Source: Aralia elata
Taxonomy: Eukaryota > Streptophyta > Magnoliopsida > Apiales > Araliaceae
NCBI GenBank assembly: GCA_034770075.1
Contig: CM068384.1
Location: 37,979,182-38,043,181, forward strand
Direction: 5' to 3'
Length of the DNA stretch: 64,000 nucleotides
Shown: one piece after another, positions 22,281-35,190 of the stretch
How the letters are laid out: every line of letters begins with the position of its first letter
How positions within the stretch are numbered: position 1 is the stretch's first letter
The notes under the pieces: generated by a model
What the model saw: the letters and a program-made list of their open reading frames with translations, nothing else
Databases searched by the model: none
Told to the model about the DNA's origin: nothing
Position numbers and translations under genes: made by a program

Positions 22281-23421
22281 ATCTCCTCCTATTTGATGAT
22301 GACAAAAACCAATGATTTTAATTAATCATTAATTCTAAAAATATAAAGTACTGAGAAATTTAAACATACCTTAGGTATATAGTGAGAGGCTGTATGTAAG
22401 ACCCCGAAAATTTTAATAAATAGAATTTAATTTTCTTCTTATTATTATTTTAAACAGAAAGGTGTTAAATCGATAATGATAAAGTTCCTACTGAAATGTG
22501 AAAAATTTAGAAGTCTAGTAATAACGTTAAATCACTATTCACGCGATCACTATTCACGCGATCACTATTCATGGGGGACTATTCACGCTAAAAACGCTTT
22601 TATACTTTCTTCGACATTCGAATTACGTTATAATGTTTATATGAGCTGGATACGAAATTATACGGTATAAATACGAAAGTACTATTCATATGAATATACT
22701 ATTCATTTATACAAAAAGTCAAACCTGTATGTCGGGGAATATTCGTTCTGCCGAGAGGGGAGAGAGAATATTATATTCGGTAAAGTATGACGGCGCCGTC
22801 GAAATAACCACTTTTATATTCGGTAACGTACGACGCCGAAATAACAAAATATTAGTGGGCCCCACAATGACAATATTGTCAACGATTGTGGACCCCGTTG
22901 TCGGATACTGAAAACGACAGTATTTTGTCAACAGTATTATCACCGACAACTGTTGAAATACCCGGTAATAAAAAGAACAGTAAAATGCGTTATTCTACAG
23001 TAGTACGCGGTATTTCACAGGCACACGGTATTGCACAATATTTTAAATTATTGATTCAATAATTGATAAAGTAGCAATTGCACAATATTTTGATTCAATA
23101 ATTACAATAACATCTGCATGGTACTTTTTATTATTTATCATGGTACTGTAACTCATATTATTGTTATGATATTTTAGCATTATTGACGGATTAAAAGTGG
23201 AGTCTAACTTAGAGGTACCTAATTGAAATTTTAAAATTCACATGCTGTGAACTATTGGTTCACATGTGGGAACTATTGGTTCACATGTGGTAACTATTAG
23301 GGGATGTTATGCAAGATTGATAATACTTGAGGGATTATATTAAAAAGTAGAGGCAAAGATGAAGGTACTAAAGTGTAATAAGTCGAGCCCTTATTGTGCA
23401 ATTAATGAAACTTGGTTTTCC

Positions 23422-23430
23422 TATAAATAG
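23422..23430 (+). promoter_or_regulatory. TATA box in the 5' LTR of the Tekay-like element
   Basis: TATAAATAG is followed by a transcript-like, CT-repeat-containing stretch. The identical box in the 3' LTR is at 26560-26568. Confidence 0.55.
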
Positions 23431-23706
23431 GAGGGGTTATCTTAAGAAATCTTCACACCTTACTTGCATATACTCTCTCTCTCTCTCTCTAAATTTCTTA
23501 AGTTCTCTAAGTGTGCTAGGCTATTGTGAGTATTTGTGAGAATACTAGTATTGTCCAAGTCAATAAACTTAATAGAAAGCAACATCCAATCACTTATTAA
23601 CGAAGGTAGGGGATATCATTTCTTTCATACTCTTATGTAATATCATTTGCTTCCTTGTTCGTAAGTGATATTATACTCAGAAAGGTTGTTATTCATTCCG
23701 TATTAA

Positions 23707-23910
23707 TTTGTGGGGATAACCTGTCTACGCGGATTACCGCATGACGGGTGAATAACCCTTCGTATTCGTTACTTATTAATCTTTTGTGGAAATAATCTGT
23801 CTACGCGGATTACCGCATGACGGGTGAATAACCCTTCGTATTCATTACTTATTAATCTTTTGTGGAAATAATTTGTCTACGCGGATTACCGCATGACGGG
23901 TGAAAACCCA
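23707..23910. repeat. 76 bp tandem repeat x3 with two hairpins per unit
   Basis: Each unit carries GCGGATTACCGC (GCGG/CCGC arms, ATTA loop) and GGGTGAATAACCC (the last unit is altered). The CTACGCGG anchors are at 23725, 23801 and 23877. A second copy of the array is in the 3' LTR at about 26845-27050. Confidence 0.88.
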
Positions 23911-24330
23911 TTTGCAGTTTCATATATTCTGTTATACTCGTATAACGTATCATTTCTTTTGTACTCTTTAAGGAATATCTTTTCTTTCACATTTCTCCAT
24001 TTATGATAAGAAATCTCTGTTTATTTCCAAAACCTTATTTTTAAATGGAGAAAATTCTTGAAATTAGTAGAATATCCTTAATAGTTTGTGCTTCATCTAA
24101 TATCTTTTCACTTGAATCTTTCTATTTCATTTTATACGTTATAATTGAAGCATGGAATAATTTCTTGAATATCATTCTTGAATTTGACTCCACAATTTGG
24201 TCATCGTGTTGACAATTTGGTCAATCTTTGATACTGATTAAATTATAAAGCTTTTCTTATTTTTTAATCTCACTGTATTCATTCTATATCATTGTCATCA
24301 TCCTCATACTTAAATTGTGGTGATAGTTCT

Positions 24331-24690
24331 CTTTGGCCCGTAGTGCAAAGATGAACTGGCGTGACATGATTTTGACCAAACTGTGTATTGGTATTATCAT
24401 GACTTTTGGTGTTACAAACAAATGCGTATGATGAAAGTTCTCTTTGGCCCGTAGTGCAAAGATGAACTGGCGTTTGGCGTGATTAGGAACGGTGGTGTTA
24501 CAAATAAATATCTTTGGCACGTAGTGCAAAGAGAGGCTGTTGAAATTGTTGATTGGTGTTACAAATAAATATCTTTGGCACGTAGTGCAAAGAGAGGCTG
24601 TTGAAACTGTTGATTAATGTTACAAATAAATATCTTTGGCACGTAGTGCAAAGAGAGGCTGTTGAAATTGTTGATTGGTGTTACAGGGAT
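24331..24690. repeat. Array of five CTTTGGCACGTAGTGCAAAG hairpin words
   Basis: The words begin at 24331, 24442, 24512, 24573 and 24634. The last three lie in 61 bp tandem units. In the 3' LTR copy one word is disrupted by a small insertion (GTAGTAGCCAAAG). Confidence 0.88.
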
Positions 24691-25170
24691 ATAATATTAG
24701 TGGTGATCCTTTAACTTATAGAAGATGGTAGATATTATAATCTACTTGACTCTTCTAATGGATTGTCCGTTCCACTACAGTTGTTGTTATTGAATAACAT
24801 CTTTAAATCTCTGATTTATTTTGGTTGAAGGCTAAAGATAATTTTATTCTTCATTATCTTAGTCATGATATTTTCTACTGGGCTATTTGTGCTCACCCTT
24901 TTCCTTTGTTCTCTTCAGGAAAATAGAGTGTAGCGGGGACTAGCCGGGGAATGGAGTGATGGTCCGAGGCAATAGAAGTGTCTCAATACCTTACTATTAG
25001 TGCGGCAATAAGTGTATTGAGAATTTAAGATGTATTTGTATTGTGTTGTCGTATTTTGCACGACACTTATTAGTTGTAAATGGGAAAATTCGTATTTGTA
25101 TTTGTATTTTATGGAATGTTATTGGCGACTCAAAATGGGTTGTGTGGACCTATTTTGGGGGCGTCACAGT

Positions 25171-25181
25171 TGGTATCAGAG
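25171..25181 (+). other. Primer binding site of the Tekay-like element
   Basis: TGGTATCAGAG follows the 5' LTR after two bases, complementary to the 3' end of initiator tRNA-Met. Confidence 0.88.
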
Positions 25182-25399
25182 ATTAGGGATATGATCTCTG
25201 GAAGAGATCTGGGATTAGAACTAGGAGGGGAGAGACGAGTAAATCTTTCGCTAGTGTGTCCTACCTAAGCTAAACTTCTCTATTTAATTAGTTGGTCTTG
25301 TCGTAGAGACACGATGTGAGATGTCAAATTTTTTTTTTAACTAACCTTTTGTTTTGTGGTCGCCTTTAAGAATGGTATTTGAAAACCAGGAGATGAGCA

Positions 25400-25535
25400 A
25401 TGGAGAAATTATGATAAAGAGGAAATGACATGGGAACTAGAATCTGAAATGAAAGCCAGGTATCCTTATATATCTCTTCGGAATGCCAGGTACGTACGTA
25501 AATTTCGAGGACGAAATTTCATAAGGAGGGGAGAT
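25400..25535 (+). pseudogene. Remnant of the pol C-terminus and polypurine tract
   Basis: The frame reads MTWELESEMKARYPYI, the tail just after the chromodomain in Tekay/Del pol proteins. AATTTCGAGGACGAAATTTC and AAGGAGGGGAGAT then immediately precede the 3' LTR, the usual Tekay 3' end. All catalytic domains are missing. Confidence 0.75.
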
Positions 25536-28305
25536 TGTAAGACCCCGAAAATTTTAATAAATAGAATTTAATTTTCTTCTTATTATTATTTTAAACAGAA
25601 AGGTGTTAAATCGATAATGATAAAGTTCCTACTGAAATGTGAAAAATTTAGAAGTCTAGTAATAACGTTAAATCACTATTCACGCGATCACTATTCACGC
25701 GATCACTATTCATGGGGGACTATTCACGCTAAAAACGCTTTTATACTTTCTTCGACATTCGAATTACGTTATAATGTTTATATGAGCTGGATACGAAATT
25801 ATACGGTATAAATACGAAAGTACTATTCATATGAATATACTATTCATTTATACAAAAAGTCAAACCTGTATGTCGGGGAATATTCGTTCTGCCGGAGAAT
25901 ATTATATTCGGTAAAGTATGACGGCGCCGTCGAAATAACCACTTTTATATTCGGTAACGTACGACGCCGAAATAACAAAATATTAGTGGGCCCCACAATG
26001 ACAATATTGTCAACGATTGTGGACCCCGTTGTCGGATACTGAAAACGACAGTATTTTGTCAACAGTATTATCACCGACAACTGTTGAAATACCCGGTAAT
26101 AAAAAGAACAGTAAAATGCGTTATTCTACAGTAGTACGCGGTATTTCACAGGCACACGGTATTGCACAATATTTTAAATTATTGATTCAATAATTGATAA
26201 AGTAGCAATTGCACAATATTTTGATTCAATAATTACAATAACATCTGCATGGTACTTTTTATTATTTATCATGGTACTGTAACTCATATTATTGTTATGA
26301 TATTTTAGCATTATTGACGGATTAAAAGTGGAGTCTAACTTAGAGGTACCTAATTGAAATTTTAAAATTCACATGCTGTGAACTATTGGTTCACATGTGG
26401 GAACTATTGGTTCACATGTGGTAACTATTAGGGGATGTTATGCAAGATTGATAATACTTGAGGGTTGAGGGATTATATTAAAAAGTAGAGGCAAAGATGA
26501 AGGTACTAAAGTGTAATAAGTCGAGCCCTTATTGTGCAATTAATGAAACTTGGTTTTCCTATAAATAGGAGGGGTTATCTTAAGAAATCTTCACACCTTA
26601 GTTGCATATACTCTCTCTCTCTCTAAATTTCTTAAGTTCTCTAAGTGTGCTAGGCTATTGTGAGTATTTGTGAGAATACTAGTATTGTCCAAGTCAATAA
26701 ACTTAATAGAAAGCAACATCCAATCACTTATTAACGAAGGTAGGGGATATCATTTCTTTCATACTCTTATGTAATATCATTTGCTTCCTTGTTCGTAAGT
26801 GATATTATACTCAGAAAGGTTGTTATTCATTCCGTATTAATTTGTGGGGATAACCTGTCTACGCGGATTACCGCATGACGGGTGAATAACCCTTCGTATT
26901 CGTTACTTATTAATCTTTTGTGGAAATAATCTGTCTACGCGGATTACCGCATGACGGGTGAATAACCCTTCGTATTCATTACTTATTAATCTTTTGTGGA
27001 AATAATTTGTCTACGCGGATTACCGCATGACGGGTGAAAACCCATTTGCAGTTTCATATATTCTGTTATACTCGTATAACGTATCATTTCTTTTGTACTC
27101 TTTAAGGAATATCTTTTCTTTCACATTTCTCCATTTATGATAAGAAATCTCTGTTTATTTCCAAAACCTTATTTTTAAATGGAGAAAATTCTTGAAATTA
27201 GTAGAATATCCTTAATAGTTTGTGCTTCATCTAATATCTTTTCACTTGAATCTTTCTATTTCATTTTATACGTTATAATTGAAGCATGGAATAATTTCTT
27301 GAATATCATTCTTGAATTTGACTCCACAATTTGGTCATCGTGTTGACAATTTGGTCAATCTTTGATACTGATTAAATTATAAAGCTTTTCTTATTTTTTA
27401 ATCTCACTGTATTCATTCTATATCATTGTCATCATCCTCATACTTAAATTGTGGTGATAGTTCTCTTTGGCCCGTAGTGCAAAGATGAACTGGCGTGACA
27501 TGATTTTGACCAAACTGTGTATTGGTATTATCATGACTTTTGGTTGTTACAAACAAATGCGTATGATGAAAGTTCTCTTTGGCCCGTAGTGCAAAGATGA
27601 ACTGGCGTTTGGCGTGATTAGGAACGGTGGTGTTACAAATAAATATCTTTGGCACGTAGTAGCCAAAGAGAGGCTGTTGAAATTGTTGATTGGTGTTACA
27701 AATAAATATCTTTGGCACGTAGTGCAAAGAGAGGCTGTTGAAACTGTTGATTAATGTTACAAATAAATATCTTTGGCACGTAGTGCAAAGAGAGGCTGTT
27801 GAAATTGTTGATTGGTGTTACAGGGATATAATATTAGTGGTGATCCTTTAACTTATAGAAGATGGTAGATATTATAATCTACTTGACTCTTCTAATGGAT
27901 TGTCCGTTCCACTACAGTTGTTGTTATTGAATAACATCTTTAAATCTCTGATTTATTTTGGTTGAAGGCTAAAGATAATTTTATTCTTCATTATCTTAGT
28001 CATGATATTTTCTACTGGGCTATTTGTGCTCACCCTTTTCCTTTGTTCTCTTCAGGAAAATAGAGTGTAGCGGGGACTAGCCGGGGAATGGAGTGATGGT
28101 CCGAGGCAATAGAAGTGTCTCAATACCTTACTATTAGTGCGGCAATAAGTGTATTGAGAATTTAAGATGTATTTGTATTGTGTTGTCGTATTTTGCACGA
28201 CACTTATTAGTTGTAAATGGGAAAATTCGTATTTGTATTTGTATTTTATGGAATGTTATTGGCGACTCAAAATGGGTTGTGTGGACCTATTTTGGGGGCG
28301 TCACA
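25536..28305 (+). repeat. 3' LTR of the Tekay-like element
   Basis: Nearly identical to 22395-25168. Differences include a shorter GAGAGGGGAGAGAGAATATT region, an added GGTTGA near 26462 and a shorter CT run. Confidence 0.93.
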
Positions 28306-28310
28306 CTGTA

Positions 28311-28384
28311 TCTTTTAGAGAAAAGGAATAAATTTTATTTATAAAAGAATTGTTAAATTGTGAAAGAGAAATTTTTTTTATAGA

Positions 28385-28435
<51 letters not shown>

Positions 28436-28465
28436 TCTACTTCATTTGCTTTGTTGTCCGATTTT
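28311..28465. other. Unassigned flank with a (TA)n run
   Basis: This is the right flank of the Tekay-like insertion and continues the sequence left of 22394. A pure TA run spans 28389-28433. No coding is seen. Confidence 0.6.
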
Positions 28466-29333
28466 GGTATTGACAATTACGTGTAAGTATACACGATCAA
28501 CAAGTAATATAATAATAAGTAGAGTGTTGATCCCACGAATAATTATTACTAATAATGACTTATTACTAAAATTATATCAACTCAATCTTATTTAAACAAA
28601 TGAATTAAAGTTATGAAATAAAATTATTTAAAATAAAATATAAATTAATAAGCAAAGATTAATTTTAGATTTAAAAGCTAAGATTACAATTTCCCCCAAC
28701 GCCTTATCTCAATCTCTGTACTCTCTCTTCAATTAATTGACCATTGCAAATTGTTAACCGAGAATTCTGCAGTATTTATAAAACGTCTTCCGATGATTAG
28801 ATAAAAATATCTCTTCTAATTAAATCATTATATTCCTATGTGAAATAACTTAAGAATAAGTTCATTAAGTTCAGATTCCCACAATGGTTACACACGACGT
28901 ATAAGTATATTCCTATCCTATACACAAATCACGTTATTCATTCATAAGAAGAATAATTTAGACGCATGTTATCATATTTAGGTCTAACCCTATAATCCAC
29001 TTCCCAATTTCATATAAGTTACCAATATAATTACTAGCTAGACAATCATAACATGAAGAAAAAAAATATAATAAACGATTCGCATATAATTAATGACAAT
29101 CAAAAGGAAAGAAAATCAATTCAAATTAATCGTTGGGTTCCATTGTAATCCTAATTAAAAATTAGTTCATAGCGTATCGAGAAAACACCATCCTCAAATA
29201 AAATAACATCTTAGGATTATAAAAATTGAAGGAAAAGAGAAGAGAACAAAAATTGTGTAGTGCAGCTCTCGAACCAATTATCAGCCACCAAGTGAATTTA
29301 TAGGTCTCTCATGCAGCTAATAGAAGTGGTATA
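28466..29333 (-). mobile_element. Partial Athila-like gypsy LTR, minus strand
   Basis: TGACAATTACGTGTAAG followed by GATCAACAAGTAATATAATA and GTTGATCCCACGAATA is the inverted end region of an Athila-type LTR (compare GTGGGATCGATCC in the LTR at 20080-21750). It is interrupted by the solo LTR at 29334 and seems to resume at 52061-52100. Confidence 0.5.
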
Positions 29334-30639
29334 TGTGACAACCCGAAAAATTTAGAAAAATCTTGAATAATTAAATAAAGGTTAAAAGAATAAAACCTAG
29401 ATTGGAATTAGAGAATTGATGAATTTTTTTTAAAAGAACCTATATGATTTAATATATTTGAAAGAATGTAAAGAAGATTAAATGTGAATGATAGAAGAAT
29501 AAGAATTGAGTAATAAATTTGTATTTTTATGTAATAAGTATAGGAATTATAATTATTGTGTGTGAATAAATTGTTATGAAACAATTTATATTACGAAGCG
29601 AAATCATTAGTTTAAGTATATAGAAGTATTGTATACTTTAAATAAAAGATATTGAAATAAATTCTAGCATTGGATTATTTTAATAAAGAGAGAATATTAT
29701 TTTAATTGAAATATCTTATTTAGTGAATAATTTCCATTGGTATGAGAATATGAGTGAATATGTGTTCGGTGAATTAAATAAGTTAGTGAATATGTCACGC
29801 CCCCAAATTCGGGTCCCTTGAACTTCGAACTTGGTGCGTCACGATACATCATCTTCGTACACATTCTATAAACTAACGCGGAATATATAAATATACATTA
29901 TTTATTTCAAATAATTTTACAACATTTCCCAAGGTCTACAACCTTAATTTAATACCTATCTTAATAATTCAAAAGGTTTACATGATCATTTTCATAAGAT
30001 ATCATAATAGTTAACGCATATTAAGATACTCTTGAACCTTTCCTCTTGTCTTTGTCCTTCCTGAAGCACTTGAGCTTAACTGAAATATTATCATGATATA
30101 GCAAGAGTGAGCAACTACTTTGCTCAGCAAGTTTAAATATAAGAAAGATATATTATGATTGAAAAAGAATAGGCTTTCGAATTTTCAACAATATATAATA
30201 ATTGTGAAAGAACGATAATCAAATTTCAATAAATGAATAACTGAATCAATAACGTTGAGTGGCCAACAATGACCATGAACTAATTTGGTAATCAAGGTGA
30301 TCAGCCTTTCATACCAGGTAAACATATGCAACTTGCACTAAGTGCGATTAACAATAAATTTCATTGAGGTGGAATAATTGACAATAATTAAACCACTAAC
30401 ATGCTTGAAAATATTAACTCAAGTTTGAGTCAGGAAACTTGCAATAACGTAAGAAGTTTAGGATTAAGAACTTGCCTTGTTCGTCGATTACCGCTACGCA
30501 ATTTAATTTAATCTTATGAAAGACCTATCATTTATAAGATTGATCTTTCAATCAGCATATCATATCAGACCTCATAATACTATTTCTTCTATAAATAAAT
30601 TATCTAACATTTAGCCACATAATCAAATGTTAGATAATA

Positions 30640-30985
30640 CCTTAAACCATCAATATTATTATTGTCCTTTGATAATATTTCAATCACTTTATCATCATTT
30701 TAAAACTCTCATCTAATATTATTAATCATTTAATAATATTTTAATAATATCCTAGTCACTTACAAATATTATTAATCATTTAATAATATTTAAAATCACT
30801 TCTTCGTATTATTAACCATGTAATAATATTTTATTCACTTTCTAATATTTATTAATGTCTTAAGCATTTACAAATATTATTAATCCTTTAATAATATTTT
30901 AGTCACTTAATAATATTATTAATTATTTAATAATATTTTAATTATTTACTAATATTATTATTTATTTAATAATATTTTAATCATT
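30640..30985. repeat. Imperfect AT-rich tandem repeats in the solo LTR
   Basis: Units of the type ATTATTAATCATTTAATAAT followed by ATTTTAATCACTTA recur about five to six times with 50-60 bp spacing. Confidence 0.75.
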
Positions 30986-32199
30986 TATAAACAATTAATT
31001 TGATTTAATTGTTTATCTCTTTTTATTTAATTTATTTAACAAACATAGTATACCATAAACATAATATTTTATTTAAAAATGACCAAAATACCCTTACATA
31101 ATCTGATCATATCATATTAAGGGTCATTAATCAATAAAATTACATTAACAACTTTTACAACTTAATATAACTTAATTTACTCATTTATTCTTAACTTGAT
31201 TAAAGATATGAAAAATACCAAAACAACTTATTATTTTTATATCTTCTGGGAAATGTCCGTATATAGTATTTTAGTTACAAACTAATTTTCCTACAATTTT
31301 TCAATTTCGTTTCCTATTTTTAAATAGGCTAAAACAGTCCAAAATGACCACATTTATCATAAATTATCTGTTTGTTCAAACATTATGAAATTTATATGGT
31401 AGACTCATGTTACCATATACGGATCTTAGTTAAATTTTCACAATTTTTTGGGTTGTAGTCGCCGCGTTATAGCAGTTTACTTTTAAAATTACATTTTCTT
31501 ATAAAAGCCATAACTCCCTCTCAGGACATCAAAAAATTCTCATCTTTGGACAGTATCTAGTAACTTGATATACTAACATACCACAAAAGACCAGAATTTT
31601 AGAGTAACAAAAGTGGCTGAAACAGTCCACGAAAGAAACTGGCCAGGAGACTCATTTATTTTTCTAGATTTTTGTCGGCAGGAAGTGTTTTGCCAAAAAT
31701 TACACCACGGTTGATCCGTTTAATCTTTTTGAGCGATTCCACTTGGGATCATCAGATAACTCATAGATCTAACATTCCTCTTTGACGGATCACACAAAAA
31801 AGTTATAGATTTTAAATGGTAAAAGTCCAAAGTGGACTAAAATTTAGGACTTTTAGGCTTAAAAATTATTTTTGTTCTTCTTTCATTTCTTTTCTTTCCT
31901 TGAATTCTTTTGTTGGATTCTTGCTAATCCATGGCTAAACCATCACATATCAACTTAAACATATCCTTCTTACAAAAATTTCATAAAAATTAACATCTAC
32001 ATCAAAAGTTTATTTAAAATTTAAGAATTACCTTTTTATTTTCTTCATTTCTTCTTTCTTCCTCTCTTCTTCTCTCCCTTCTCTCTCTCTCTCTCTCTCT
32101 CTCTCTTACTTTGCTGAAAATAAGGCTACGGGAGGGAGTATAATGAGAGAAGAGTGTTGAAAATTTGTGTTATTAGGCCCAATTACATAAGAAACATCA

Positions 32200-32570
32200 A
32201 GGGCAAAATGGTCATCAACCATTGTTAGGGAAGGGCATAATGGTCTTTAAAAATCTCAAGAAAATTTTCTAGAAATTTCCTCCTAGGACACAATGGTCAT
32301 AAGAAATTTTCTTCAAGGATAAAATTGTCATTCCCCTATTACTAAGAAACTTCCTAGCAATTTCCTCTTAGGACATAATGGTCTTTAATAATTTTCTCTA
32401 AGGACAAAATAGTCTTTCCTTCATTATTTGAAAATTTCCTAGAAATTTCCTTCAAGGATACCATAGTCATTAATACTTTTCTTTTGGGACAAAATAGTCA
32501 TTCTCCAATTACTAGGAAACTTCCTAGCAATTTTCTTCTTATGACACATGAGTCATTAATCACTTTCTCT
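32200..32570. repeat. ~60 bp degenerate repeats with CTAGGAAACTTCCTAG hairpins
   Basis: Alternating GGACAAAATGGTCATT-like and AGGAAACTTCCTAGCAATTT-like words are repeated. The perfect hairpin CTAGGAAACTTCCTAG (7 bp arms, AC loop) is at 32512-32527. The same set occurs at about 39850-40220, 48765-49130 and, inverted, 53180-53340. Confidence 0.85.
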
Positions 32571-33332
32571 TGGATAATATAATCATTTCTCACAATTTTC
32601 TACATTTAACTCAACACATAGTTAGTTCCTAACCATAGTTACTAACACATGTCCCATTATTTTGGGCTACTAAATTAAATTCTCATTGAGCTTCTTCATT
32701 GGACTTGTCACAAGTTTTTAATTAAATAACTTGGGCCATCTTAATTCTTTAAAATTTGGGCTTAACACTATAATTTTTTGGACTTTTCTCATATAAAGTT
32801 AGACCAAAATTTGGGCCAACTAAATTCTCCACAACTATTTTATACATTGGGCTTGCAACCTAGATTAATTTCTTACTAGCAAATACATAACACACATACT
32901 AGCAAATAAATATATATCACATATATTTATTTACTCATCACACTTACACAAAATATTATCCATATAAACTTTATTTTATTAGAACAAAGTACATACATTA
33001 ATTCATTAATTTTAACTAAGTGAATTAATTAACTCATATATGAAAATTTAGTTCATAATAATTCTATCATCGTCTAAGGCTCAATATTCAAATTATATTA
33101 TTTCATAATATAATTTCAATTTAATCTCAATCAATTAATTAATTTTACCCAATATATGTATATATTTCACATCTATATATACACATTTAATCTATTACAC
33201 AAAATCACATACTTCACATTATATGAAACACATATATACATATATGTCCAAATCTACTTCATCCCTTAATAAGAATTTTATTTATTAAATTCTTATTTTA
33301 AATTTTTGAAATATCTGGGATATTACAGAATA

Positions 33333-35190
33333 TAGTAAGTAAATAAATTTTGTACATTGATTAATATGTGTATTAATTAATGAGAATTATGTGATATATG
33401 AATAATTAATTTTAATAGTTCAACTAGTAAATAAATACTAGTGGACTAACATAATTAATTTATTAACCAAGTCCACTCATTTAATTAATCATGAACTTGG
33501 ATAATTAATGGGTAGACTAATTAAATTAGTCCAACATCTAATTAAACTAGTAACCAATCATGGATTAAATAATCTTGGCAACTAGTAGCCCAAATTAATT
33601 AAAAGTGAGCCCAAAAGGAGTTTAATTAAAGTCCAATTGTTAGCCCAATTAGAAAATACTCTTAACAACTTAATTAATATAATAAAGCAATAAAAGAAAA
33701 GCAAAAAGTGGAGCAATCTTGGAGGGGGCAGCTGCCCATTAGGGTCCACATGGGAGTGAGTTGTTGATTTTTGCTTAGCTTGCTTGTAAGATTAGAAAAG
33801 AAGTACAATAATTAATGACAATCCATTACCAAGTTGTCAAAAGTTGTATACTTGTTAATGATGAAAAAATAGATAGATACAACTTATATATCTATAAGAC
33901 ATGTAAGTATTAGTTTTGTAAAGCAAAAGTGGTCTTGTTCATCTTCATTGTTCCAAAAAAAATTAGAAAGAGAAAGTAAGAGAGAGAAGGAAAAAGAAAT
34001 AGAAAGAGAGAGAGAGAAAATTGTTCATCCGTGAGCTTAAGGAAGGGAGAGAAGAGAGAATCTTGTTCAAAGTTTCAAAGCTCCATAGCCATCTTGGAAG
34101 GAAGGAGAAGGAAATCAAGCAAAGGTATAACAAATTTTAACTTTAATATAGTGTATTTTTTTTGTTTGATTCGATTTTTTTATGATATGAAGTTATGATC
34201 TTGAGATCTAAAACTTTAGATCTATATGATAATAAGTGTTTTATGTTTAGATCTAACCCTTTTGAGGACCAAAAGTTGGATCTAAAGTAAGAAAATGAAA
34301 ACTAGTTTTTTAAAAGTTAGAAAACCCTAACTTTTTACTACTTTGTAAGCTTATAACTTGAGATCTATAACTTTGTTTTACGATCCGTCAAAGAGAGGTG
34401 CTAGATATATAAGTTAACTACTAAATCCAAGTGGTAGCACTCAAAAAAAATGTGTCTACAAGTCGTGATGTCAGTTTAGTCGAAACAGTCCGGGTAGTAA
34501 ACAAAAAGGATATAAAGGTTGCCGACTATCCGATTCCAGGGGCAGTTTTGCCAACTTTTTGTGTTCTAAAAGTTCTAGGAAATTTTGGAGTCATAATATT
34601 GGAAGTTAGCCGAGACCTGTAAAAATTGAGAAGTTTTGGCCTAGTAGAATGAAAGTTATGGCTGTTATGGTGAAGGACTACTTTCAAAAGTATACCCGAA
34701 TAACTCTCCGTGGTTAACTGCAAAAATTATGAAATATTTACTGGAAGTATATATATATGTATATATATACACACATCTATATGACAGGGTCATAGCCTAA
34801 AAATTTTAGAATTTTCTGACAAAGTTTCAATTTATGATAAATGTAGCAAGATTTGACTATTTTGGACTATTTAAATATAGTAAATGGATTTTAAAAATTC
34901 CAGAAAAAATATATATTCATAAGGGATTAATATTCTGTCAAATTCCAGAAAAATGTTTTTTTTGGAGATGATTTGGTATTTTTTATGGAAATAATTTAGT
35001 TATGAATAAATGAATTAAATTAGTTATGTGATGTTGAAAATTTAGAAAATAGGTTTTTATGGATTGAAAACCCTATATAGGGTATATGCAGATTTTTAAA
35101 GGGTATTTTATTTAATGTTAATGAGATATTATGGCTGTGACATTTTAAGATGAATTGGAAATTCGATATGTTAAAAAGGGATTTCAGTTT
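33333..35190 (+). other. Middle part of LTR A, no gene
   Basis: This is AT-rich LTR sequence with a purine-rich GAGAGA stretch at 33965-34120 and short reading frames (for example 34431-34622) without any recognisable motif. It is probably the untranslated part of an LTR transcript. Confidence 0.6.

Larger units (their letters stand above)
22395..25168 (+). repeat. 5' LTR of the Tekay-like element
   Basis: It contains a CACTATTCACGCGAT triplet (about 22530-22580), two GGTTCACATGTGG words near 23260 and a TATA box (23422-23430). It also has a 76 bp tandem repeat x3 (about 23707-23910) and five CTTTGG(C)NCGTAGTGCAAAG words (24331-24655). Confidence 0.93.
22395..28305 (+). mobile_element. Young non-autonomous Tekay-like gypsy element with giant LTRs and a 367 bp interior
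   Basis: Two LTRs of 2,774 and 2,770 bp (TGTAAGACCCCG...GGGGGCGTCACA) surround only 367 bp. A perfect target duplication CTGTA flanks it (22390-22394, 28306-28310). The interior has the PBS, a few degenerate bases, the extreme C-terminal pol coding piece and the purine tract, so nearly all of gag-pol is deleted. The LTRs differ only at a handful of sites, mostly small indels, pointing to recent movement presumably driven by a full-length relative. Confidence 0.93.
29793..33327 (-). mobile_element. 3.5 kb gypsy solo LTR, minus strand
   Basis: On the minus strand it starts TGTAATATCCCAGATATTTC and ends AATTTGGGGGCGTGACA. A perfect duplication GAATA flanks it (29788-29792, 33328-33332). There is no internal region, so it arose by LTR-LTR recombination. 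Its U3 side (32160-33327) matches the LARD LTRs, while its R-U5 side (29793 to about 30550) matches LTR A. It contains AT-rich imperfect repeats (about 30640-30985), a CT run (32077-32106) and a set of ~60 bp units with CTAGGAAACTTCCTAG words (32200-32570). Confidence 0.87.

Noticed and set aside
23707..23910. Regular repeats and spacers resembling a CRISPR array
   Set aside because: The units are contiguous tandem repeats inside a plant LTR, without variable spacers or cas genes.
27413..27727. 104-codon minus-strand frame in the Tekay-like LTR
   Set aside because: It is translated from the CTTTGG...CAAAG tandem words; the twin LTR has a shorter version. It is repeat-derived.
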